A DNA stretch of 64,000 nucleotides from Bacteroidales bacterium. Its GTDB lineage: Bacteria > Bacteroidota > Bacteroidia > Bacteroidales > UBA932. Below, piece by piece: positions 33,732 to 39,736 of this stretch. Every line of letters starts with the position of its first letter. Position 1 is the first letter of the stretch. The notes under the pieces are model-generated. The model was not told where the DNA came from and did no database searches. It worked only from the letters and a program-made list of their open reading frames with translations. The stretch spans positions 1 to 64,000 of the forward strand of contig JAFSJK010000011.1 in assembly GCA_017439305.1 (NCBI GenBank), given 5' to 3'. The position numbers and the translations under genes are program-made.

Positions 33732-33920
33732 TTGGCGCAGGTAGGAATGGTTGTTGGTGCAGGTAGGAATGTTTGTTGGCGCAGGTGGGAAAAAGATGGT
33801 GGGACCTGCTCCGCATATCGTCAATGGGTGGCTTCTGTTGGCGCAGGTCCCCACAGAAAAAGCACATCTGCGCCAAAAAACAGGGGGACCTGCGCCAGAA
33901 TCCCCATCGACCTGCGCCAA
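33732..33920. repeat. Array of GGCGCAGGT-core repeats in both orientations
   Basis: Forward copies of TTGGCGCAGGT begin at 33732, 33754 (TTGGTGCAGGT), 33776 and 33838. Inverted copies, some imperfect, are at about 33804, 33866-33876, 33888-33897 and 33910-33920. The first three form 22-bp tandem units sharing TTGGYGCAGGTRGGAA. Neighbouring opposite copies can pair, for example TTGGCGCAG at 33838 with CTGCGCCAA ending near 33876. Confidence 0.75.
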
Positions 33921-33976
33921 TGTTCCGGTGCTTCGGGAGGTAGAGGCGCCCGTGGGCGCGAGAACGCATGCTCGAA

Positions 33977-33998
33977 GGTCGATAGACGGTCGATAAAC
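33977..33998 (+). repeat. 11-bp tandem repeat
   Basis: GGTCGATAGAC followed by GGTCGATAAAC, 10 of 11 identical. Confidence 0.6.
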
Positions 33999-34011
33999 AG
34001 GGAGGAGGTCT

Positions 34012-34058
34012 GGGGGTCTTCCCCCGGCAGCCCCCTCGGGGGCAGCCGCGTCAGCGGC
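34012..34058. repeat. Three consecutive GC-rich hairpins
   Basis: GGGGG-TCTT-CCCCC (34012-34025), GCCCCC-TC-GGGGGC (34030-34043) and GCCGC-GTCA-GCGGC (34045-34058), separated by 1-4 bp. No T tract follows directly. Could be an end structure of a lost mobile element; unproven. Confidence 0.6.
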
Positions 34059-34086
34059 GGGGGGGTGATAGGGCCCCTTGGGCACC

Positions 34087-34115
34087 AAAAAAGACCGCTT
34101 GCGGCGGTCTTTTTT
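34087..34115 (-). terminator. Terminator after tRNA-Leu (bidirectional)
   Basis: GACCGC-TTGCG-GCGGTC flanked by A6 and T6, so it can act in both directions. It lies 3 bp after the tRNA 3' end on the minus strand. Confidence 0.85.
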
Positions 34116-34118
34116 GCG

Positions 34119-34203
34119 TGCCCAAAGCCGGGCTCGAACCGGCACGTCTTTAAGGGACACTGGATTTTGAGTCCAGCGCGTCTACCAATTCCGCCATTCG
34201 GGC
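34119..34203 (-). tRNA. tRNA-Leu, anticodon CAA
   Basis: An 85-nt type II tRNA. Acceptor GCCCGAA pairs with TTTGGGC (one G-U); D-arm GGCGGAATTGGTAGACGC; anticodon arm CTGGA-CTCAAAA-TCCAG giving anticodon CAA (reads UUG); a long variable arm; T-arm CCGG-TTCGAGC-CCGG type; discriminator A. The 3' CCA is not encoded (CGC follows). Confidence 0.95.
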
Positions 34204-34273
34204 AAGGGACGGTCTCGGTGAGAGACGGATTGCAAATTTACCGCATTTTCTGAGATTTGCAAAATAAATCCCG

Positions 34274-34281
34274 TATCTTTG
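34274..34281 (+). promoter_or_regulatory. -7 box for the aro operon, next to the start codon
   Basis: TATCTTTG ends 6 bp before the aroB ATG, so transcription probably begins at or within 2-3 bases of the start codon. TTTG at 34256-34259 is closer than usual for a -33 element. Confidence 0.58.
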
Positions 34282-34287
34282 TAACCT

Positions 34288-35334
34288 ATGTCCAAGGAGA
34301 TTGCCATCACCATCAATGGAATCGCCGCCGGCCGCGTGGTCGGGGGTAGCCGGATTACCGAAATCGCACCTCTGCTGGCCGGGGAACCGGAAGTGTTCGT
34401 CGTGTACGACGAGCATGTTTCCTGGGTGGCCGGGGAAGTGATGGCTGCCGTTCCCGGCGTGCGGGGCAGTATTGCCATCGAGGCGACGGAGGAAGGGAAG
34501 TCGATGGAGACGGTGCTCCTCATCGCCCGGTCGCTGCTGGAGGCGGGGGCGTCCCGAAAGGCGTTCGTGCTGGCCATCGGCGGGGGGATTACTACCGACC
34601 TGGCGGGCTTTGCCGCGTCCATCTACAAGCGGGGCGTCCGGTATGCCAATGTCCCGACTACCCTGCTGGCCCAGGTCGACGCGGCCATCGGTGGCAAGAC
34701 CGGGGTCAATTTCGACGATTACAAGAACATGCTGGGCGTGATCGTCCAGCCGGTGTTCACCTTCGTCTGCGCCGAGGTGCTGCGGACGCTGCCGCGCCGC
34801 GATTTCCTGTCCGGAGCGGCGGAAATGCTCAAGACTTTCGTCATTGAGAATGAGGACGGTCACTATGCCCGTGCGGTGGAGTGGCTGTCTTCCGGCGGCC
34901 TGGACGGACAGGACCTTATCCTTGCCGCGGCTGCGGTGAAGGCGGGCGTCGTGTCGCGCGATCCGTACGAAGCCGGGGAGCGGCGGAAGTTGAATCTCGG
35001 CCATACCTTTGCCCATGCCATCGAGCACGAAGCCCGGTTGCGGGGGGATGACATCACCCATGGCGAGGCCGTGGCGATGGGCATGATCCTCGCTGCGCGG
35101 CTTTCCGACGCGCTGGGTGTTTCGACCGGCCTGGAAGCTTCTTTGACGCAAGATTTTACGACGGCAGGCCTGCCCACGCAATGCCCCTATCCGGTGGAAA
35201 CGCTCGCCGAAGCGATGGACAAGGACAAGAAGGCCGAAGGCGGTCTTGTACACTTCGTCCTGCCGGAGCGCATCGGCTCGGTCATCATCCGCGACCTGGC
35301 TGTCCGCGATGTTGTCAACTACTTGAAAATATGA
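34288..35334 (+). CDS. aroB: 3-dehydroquinate synthase
   Basis: Second step of the shikimate pathway: DAHP to 3-dehydroquinate, NAD- and metal-dependent. Seen: AIGGGITTDLAGFAAS (NAD-binding), RGVRYANVPTTLLAQVDAAIGGKTGVNF (in part), family-typical KNMLGVIVQP, GAAEMLKTF, and the metal-binding LGHTFAHAIE with HGEAVAMGM. At 348 residues it is of normal length. First gene of the aro operon; its stop overlaps the next start (ATGA). Confidence 0.96.
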   Translation: MSKEIAITINGIAAGRVVGGSRITEIAPLLAGEPEVFVVYDEHVSWVAGEVMAAVPGVRGSIAIEATEEGKSMETVLLIARSLLEAGASRKAFVLAIGGGITTDLAGFAASIYKRGVRYANVPTTLLAQVDAAIGGKTGVNFDDYKNMLGVIVQPVFTFVCAEVLRTLPRRDFLSGAAEMLKTFVIENEDGHYARAVEWLSSGGLDGQDLILAAAAVKAGVVSRDPYEAGERRKLNLGHTFAHAIEHEARLRGDDITHGEAVAMGMILAARLSDALGVSTGLEASLTQDFTTAGLPTQCPYPVETLAEAMDKDKKAEGGLVHFVLPERIGSVIIRDLAVRDVVNYLKI

Positions 35335-37499
35335 TTTGTACATCCATACAAGGCAAAACCCTGGAGGAGATTCTCGCGATTCTGGAGAGCGGCGAGGTGG
35401 AGATGGCGGAGATCCGGCTGGACCTCTGCGACCTGGATGAGGAGGAAATCGAGGCACTGTTCTCCGGCTCCGACGTGCCGCTTATCGCGACGTGCCGGAT
35501 TGCCGGGATGGCCCGCCGCGTGGAGGGAGAAGAGAACCTGCTGGCCGATGCCGGCAAGGTCCTGTCCGAGGACGGCCTCTATCTCTCCGAACCGCGCAAG
35601 AGCCGCAACCCCGCCGAGGAACTCGCTGAAAACCAGCTGATCAAGGCCATCGAGGCCGGTGCCAAATATGTAGACCTGGAGGTGGAGGCCCCGCCGATGA
35701 TGGGCCGCAGGATCCGCCAGGCCTGCCAGCAGCACGGATCGATGCTCATCCGTTCGTTCCACGATTTCGAAGGAACCCCTGCGGAACCCATCCTGCTGTC
35801 CCTGCTGGAGAAAGGCCGGCGTTTCGGCGGTGAAGTGGTCAAGATCGTGACCACGGCCACCGGCAAAGCCGATGTGGACCGCGTGATGGACCTCTACCGG
35901 GAAGCGGAGCCGGGTACGCTCGTAGCCTTTTGCATGGGCTCCGAAGGCCGGGAATCGCGCCTGGAGGCCCTCCGTCGAGGCGCTCCTTTCACCTATGCCT
36001 GCCTTACTCCCGAAGATGCCACGGCTCCTGGCCAGTGGACCACCGCCGAAATGCGTAAAGCTGTGTACGGCGGCTTTCGCTTCATCGGTTCGACGACAAA
36101 AACGGGCCAATATGTTGTCGAGACCGGGGAAATCGCTCCCTCGACGACAAAAACCGATGGTTTTGTCATCGAGATGCCCGCCTCCAAGAGTTTCGCCCAG
36201 CGGGCGATCATCGCGGCTGCCCTGGCCCACGGGACCTCGCATCTCTCCGGCTATTCGCCCTGCGGGGACAACGAGTCGGCCCTGGCCGCGGCCCGGAAAC
36301 TGGGTGCCAAGGTGACTGTCAAGGGCTCCAGCCTGGAGATCACGGGCATCGGCGCGTTCGAGAAATGCCTTTCCATTCAGGAGATACAGGTGGGTGAGTC
36401 CGGCTTCCTGACCCGGATGCTCATTCCGGTGCTGTCGGTCATCGCCGACGGCCCGGTGCTCGTGACCGGTGAGAAGACCCTCCTCAACCGGCCGCTCGCG
36501 GGAGCCCATGACATCATGGCATCGTTCGGCGTGCGGCTGATCCCGGAAACCGTTCCTTCCGAGAGCCGCAAAGGCGACTGTTTCATCCCCCTGACCGTAA
36601 AGGGGCCGCTGGTCCCGGGCCGGGCCGACGTGTCCGGCAAGGGCGGTTCGCAGCTCATCTCCGGCCTGCTGGCGGCGCTGCCGCTGGCCGGGAACCGGTC
36701 GACCGTCTATGTCCACGACCCCCGCAGCATCCCGTACATGTTTATCACGGTGGACGTACTGCGCAAGTTCGGCATCGAAATCGGCTCCGAGATGGAGGGG
36801 GACGAGGAGTTCCTGCAGACGCAGGACTGGACGCTCTGCACCGGGGTGACTTTCAAGATGCGCGGCCACCAGCATTACCATGCGGCGGATTTCCGCATCG
36901 AGGGCGACTGGTCCGGCGCGGCGAACTTCCTCGCAGCCGGTGCCATCTTCGGCGACGTGGAAGTGGAAGGGCTTGATACCCAATCCCTCCAGGCCGACAT
37001 TTCCATCATGGACATCCTGATGGACGCCGGAGCGAGCATGTCCCAGCTGGAGGGCGACACGCCCACGACCGGCCATGTCCACGTGACACGCGCCCCGCTG
37101 AATGCCTTTGAAACCGACCTCAACAACTGCCCGGACCTCTTCCCGATCGTGGCCGTTCTGGCCGCCTTCTGCCCGGGAGTAAGCCGCATCCGCGGCGTGG
37201 AGCGTCTCCGTCATAAGGAGACGGACCGCGCCGAAGCCATTGTGGAGATGCTTACGCAGATGGGCGTTCCCGTCCAGGTCGATGAAGACGAAATGACCAT
37301 TGAAGGGATGGGGCTCCCGCAGCGCCTCCTTTCCGGCAACCTCCTCAAGGGCGGCAAGTTTACCTCCCACGGCGATCACCGCATGGTGATGGCCCTGAAG
37401 GTTGCGTCCCTCGGTGCCGACGGCCCCGTGGAAATTGACGACACCGCTTGCGTAGCGAAATCCTTCCCGGGCTTCCTGGATTTATTTGAAAAGCTATGA
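35331..37499 (+). CDS. aroDA: Fused type I 3-dehydroquinate dehydratase - EPSP synthase
   Basis: One 722-residue polypeptide for shikimate steps 3 and 6. The N-terminal domain (about 1-225) is type I dehydroquinase: EIRLDLCDL, catalytic His144 in IRSFHDFEG and Schiff-base Lys171 in GGEVVKIVTTA. The C-terminal domain (about 278-722) is EPSP synthase: MPASKSFAQRA with Lys286, NESALAAARKLGA, GESGFLTRMLIPVLS, SGKGGSQLISGLLAALP, RHKETDRAEAI, and HGDHRMVMA. The linker carries a tandem 17-residue duplication (STTKT...). Start at ATG 35331 (ATGA overlap with aroB); its stop overlaps aroC likewise. Shikimate dehydrogenase and kinase are not in the window. Confidence 0.95.
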   Translation: MICTSIQGKTLEEILAILESGEVEMAEIRLDLCDLDEEEIEALFSGSDVPLIATCRIAGMARRVEGEENLLADAGKVLSEDGLYLSEPRKSRNPAEELAENQLIKAIEAGAKYVDLEVEAPPMMGRRIRQACQQHGSMLIRSFHDFEGTPAEPILLSLLEKGRRFGGEVVKIVTTATGKADVDRVMDLYREAEPGTLVAFCMGSEGRESRLEALRRGAPFTYACLTPEDATAPGQWTTAEMRKAVYGGFRFIGSTTKTGQYVVETGEIAPSTTKTDGFVIEMPASKSFAQRAIIAAALAHGTSHLSGYSPCGDNESALAAARKLGAKVTVKGSSLEITGIGAFEKCLSIQEIQVGESGFLTRMLIPVLSVIADGPVLVTGEKTLLNRPLAGAHDIMASFGVRLIPETVPSESRKGDCFIPLTVKGPLVPGRADVSGKGGSQLISGLLAALPLAGNRSTVYVHDPRSIPYMFITVDVLRKFGIEIGSEMEGDEEFLQTQDWTLCTGVTFKMRGHQHYHAADFRIEGDWSGAANFLAAGAIFGDVEVEGLDTQSLQADISIMDILMDAGASMSQLEGDTPTTGHVHVTRAPLNAFETDLNNCPDLFPIVAVLAAFCPGVSRIRGVERLRHKETDRAEAIVEMLTQMGVPVQVDEDEMTIEGMGLPQRLLSGNLLKGGKFTSHGDHRMVMALKVASLGADGPVEIDDTACVAKSFPGFLDLFEKL
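36090..36154 (+). repeat. Direct repeat at the aroD-aroA domain junction
   Basis: The 14-mer TCGACGACAAAAAC occurs at 36090-36103 and 36141-36154, 51 bp (17 codons) apart in frame. The residues after each copy are alike (GQYVVETGE and DGFVIEMPA), so the linker looks like a duplicated EPSP-synthase N-terminus. Confidence 0.8.
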
Positions 37500-38527
37500 A
37501 CACATTCGGAACCATCTTCAGAGTGAGCATCTTCGGCGAATCGCACGGAGAGGAGATCGGCGTTGTGATCGACGGCGTGGAGCCGGGAATCGCGCTGAGC
37601 GAAAAGGACTTCGAGAAGGATATCGCCCGGCGCCGGAGCGGCGCGAAAGGCACGACGCCACGCATCGAGGCTGATAAGCCGCACATCCTCAGCGGTGTGT
37701 TTGAAGGTCATACGACCGGAGCTCCGCTCGCCATCGTCTTCTGCAATACCAACACGCGCAGCCAGGATTACGACCGATTGAAGGATGTTCCACGTCCCGG
37801 CCATGCGGACTTCACGGCCAATGTCAAGTACGGTGGCTTCCAGGACCCGCGCGGCGGCGGACATTTCTCCGGCCGCCTGACGCTTCCGGTCGTCGCCGCC
37901 GGTGTCGTCGCGAAGAAAATCCTTGAGGAAACCATTGAAGAGGAGACGGATGGACACGTGCAGTTCCGTTGCGATGCCGCGCTCACCGAAATCGGCGGAA
38001 TCGCGGATGCGGGGCAGTGGGAGGCCGCTTTGGAACAGGCCGGACTGGAAGGGGACTCCCTGGGCGGTGTCGTGGAATGCGTCGTGGACGGCGTTCCGGC
38101 CGGTCTCGGCGAGCCGTTCTGGGACAGTGTCGAATCACGCCTTGCGCACGCAATGTTCGCCATTCCCGGCGTCCGTGGCGTGGAGTTCGGCGACGGTTTC
38201 GCCGCGGCCCGGATGAAAGGGTCCGAGCACAATGACTGCTTCTCGCCTGACGGTATCGACGGCCACGAAGGCCTTGTCACGCCTCTGACGAATCACGCCG
38301 GCGGCATCAACGGCGGCATTACCAATGGCAATCCGCTGGTGTTCCGCGTGGCTTTCAAGCCCACCTCAAGCATTGCCAAGGGGCAGCATACCTTTGATTT
38401 CGGCAAGGGAGAAATGACTGAATTGCAGGTTCCTGGCCGTCACGACACTTGCTTCGCCCTGCGCACTCCCGTTATCGTGGAGGCCATGGCCGCCATCGTC
38501 CTTGCGGACCTGATTGACTTAGGCTGA
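37496..38527 (+). CDS. aroC: Chorismate synthase
   Basis: Last step of the shikimate pathway (EPSP to chorismate), needing reduced FMN. Seen: FRVSIFGESHGEEIGVVIDG, RRRSGAKGTTPR, PRPGHADFTANVKYG, GGHFSGRLTLP, NHAGGINGGITNGNPLVFRVAFKPTSSI (in part), and GRHDTCFALRTPVIVEAMAAIVLAD (in part). At 343 residues it is of family length. It overlaps aroDA by 4 bp and the next gene by 1 bp. Confidence 0.97.
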   Translation: MNTFGTIFRVSIFGESHGEEIGVVIDGVEPGIALSEKDFEKDIARRRSGAKGTTPRIEADKPHILSGVFEGHTTGAPLAIVFCNTNTRSQDYDRLKDVPRPGHADFTANVKYGGFQDPRGGGHFSGRLTLPVVAAGVVAKKILEETIEEETDGHVQFRCDAALTEIGGIADAGQWEAALEQAGLEGDSLGGVVECVVDGVPAGLGEPFWDSVESRLAHAMFAIPGVRGVEFGDGFAAARMKGSEHNDCFSPDGIDGHEGLVTPLTNHAGGINGGITNGNPLVFRVAFKPTSSIAKGQHTFDFGKGEMTELQVPGRHDTCFALRTPVIVEAMAAIVLADLIDLG

Positions 38528-39633
38528 TGGAAAACAACAAACGCCTGCTCTCCATCGACACCCTGCGGGGTCTCGACATGATGCTCATCATGGGACTGGC
38601 CTCGCTGATTGCCCGGACCTGTGAACTGTTCGCCGGCGGGGACCGTTTCTGGCTTGCCCTGCAGATGCATCATGCCGACTGGAACGGACTCACCATCATG
38701 GACATGGTCTTCCCGCTGTTCCTGTTCATCGCCGGCCTGTCCTTTCCGTTTTCCTATGCGAAGCAGTGTGAAAAGGGCCGGACATCCTGGCAGATCCACC
38801 GGAAAATCCTCGTCCGTTGCCTGCTGCTTATCCTGCTGGGAATTGTGTATAATGGGTTCTTCGCCCTGCAGTTCCCGCAGCGGTATGCGAGCGTACTGGG
38901 CCGTATCGGCCTGGCGTGGATGTTCGCAGCCCTGCTGTACATCCATTGCAAGACCGTTCCGCGCATCATCATCGCTGCTGTTCTCCTGGTGGGTTACGGC
39001 GTTCTTATCACGTTGGTCGGAGCCCCCGACGCTCCGGCAGGGGCGGGTCCGCTGACGCGGGACGGCTGCCTGCACGGCTGGATCGACCGCCTCCTCCTTC
39101 CCGGGCGGCTCCATAATGGGAACTTCGACCCGGAAGGCCTGCTGGGCGTGATTCCAGCCACCGTGACCGCGATGCTCGGGATGTTTACCGGGGAGTTCAT
39201 CCGCGTGCCGGAAGAGAAGGTCAATGGAAACAGAAAGACCTTGTGTATGCTCGGCGCGGCCGCCGTCCTCCTGGCCGCCGGTCTCCTTTGGAGCCTCGTC
39301 CTTCCCTTGAACAAGAAGCTCTGGACCAGTTCGTTCGTGCTGGTGGTCGGCGCCATTTCCATCGCCGTGTATGCGCTTGTCTACTTCATCGTCGAAGTGA
39401 AGGGCTGTGAGAAATGGACCTTCCCTTTTCGCGTAATCGGCCTGAATTCCATCACCATCTACCTGCTTCAGCAGATCGTTCCTTTCCAGGCGGTGTCGGA
39501 CTATTTCCTCGGTGGGCTGGCTGCGCTGCTGCCGGGCGGCTGGGGCCCCGTGCTGCTGGCCGCCGGATACATGGCCGTGTGCTGGCTGTCGCTCTATTTC
39601 CTGTACAAGTATAAAATATTCTTGAAAATTTAG
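38527..39633 (+). CDS. DUF5009/HGSNAT-like membrane acyltransferase
   Basis: A 368-residue inner-membrane protein with about ten hydrophobic segments. The start RLLSIDTLRGLDMMLIMG and then WNGLTIMDMVFPLFLFIAG are the signature of the DUF5009/YeiB group related to heparan-alpha-glucosaminide N-acetyltransferase; NGNFDPEGLLGVIPATVTAMLG and GLNSITIYLLQQI also fit. A role in acetylating sugars is inferred from the family. The ATG overlaps the aroC stop (TGATG), although a link to shikimate synthesis is not obvious. Confidence 0.82.
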   Translation: MENNKRLLSIDTLRGLDMMLIMGLASLIARTCELFAGGDRFWLALQMHHADWNGLTIMDMVFPLFLFIAGLSFPFSYAKQCEKGRTSWQIHRKILVRCLLLILLGIVYNGFFALQFPQRYASVLGRIGLAWMFAALLYIHCKTVPRIIIAAVLLVGYGVLITLVGAPDAPAGAGPLTRDGCLHGWIDRLLLPGRLHNGNFDPEGLLGVIPATVTAMLGMFTGEFIRVPEEKVNGNRKTLCMLGAAAVLLAAGLLWSLVLPLNKKLWTSSFVLVVGAISIAVYALVYFIVEVKGCEKWTFPFRVIGLNSITIYLLQQIVPFQAVSDYFLGGLAALLPGGWGPVLLAAGYMAVCWLSLYFLYKYKIFLKI

Positions 39634-39653
39634 GCGCTTTCCGCTGATTTTCC

Positions 39654-39661
39654 TATCTTTG
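39654..39661 (+). promoter_or_regulatory. -7 box upstream of susC (PUL promoter)
   Basis: TATCTTTG (TAnnTTTG), 75 bp before the susC ATG. The leader of about 65-70 nt is AT-rich and has no clear hairpin. Confidence 0.55.
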
Positions 39662-39736
39662 CACGCCAAACTCAACCATATATTTAACCTGAAACTGACT
39701 ATAATAACCAACCATTTTTAATCCAACCCCATATTT

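Larger units (their letters stand above)
33591..34086. other. Gene-free, repeat-rich spacer of about 0.5 kb
   Basis: No convincing gene is present: open frames on both strands lack family motifs, and a 22-bp repeat inside shifts frame at each copy. It contains the GGCGCAGGT array (33732-33920), an 11-bp tandem repeat (33977-33998) and three GC-rich hairpins (34012-34058). Confidence 0.7.

Noticed and set aside
33732..33791. Possible CRISPR array (three 22-bp units)
   Set aside because: The units abut with only 5-6 variable bases between cores, there are no spacers of regular length, and no cas gene is in the window.
34212..34226. Fourth REP-like copy (GTCTCTCACCG on the minus strand)
   Set aside because: One mismatch in the core and no GCA tail; far from the RAYT, so chance is likely.
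33582..34253. Open frames of about 190-215 codons on both strands of the repeat-rich spacer
   Set aside because: No recognisable motifs, runs of low-complexity residues, a 22-bp repeat that changes frame each copy, and overlap with a terminator and tRNA-Leu.
35319..37379. A 686-codon minus-strand open frame
   Set aside because: Antisense to the aroD-aroA fusion.
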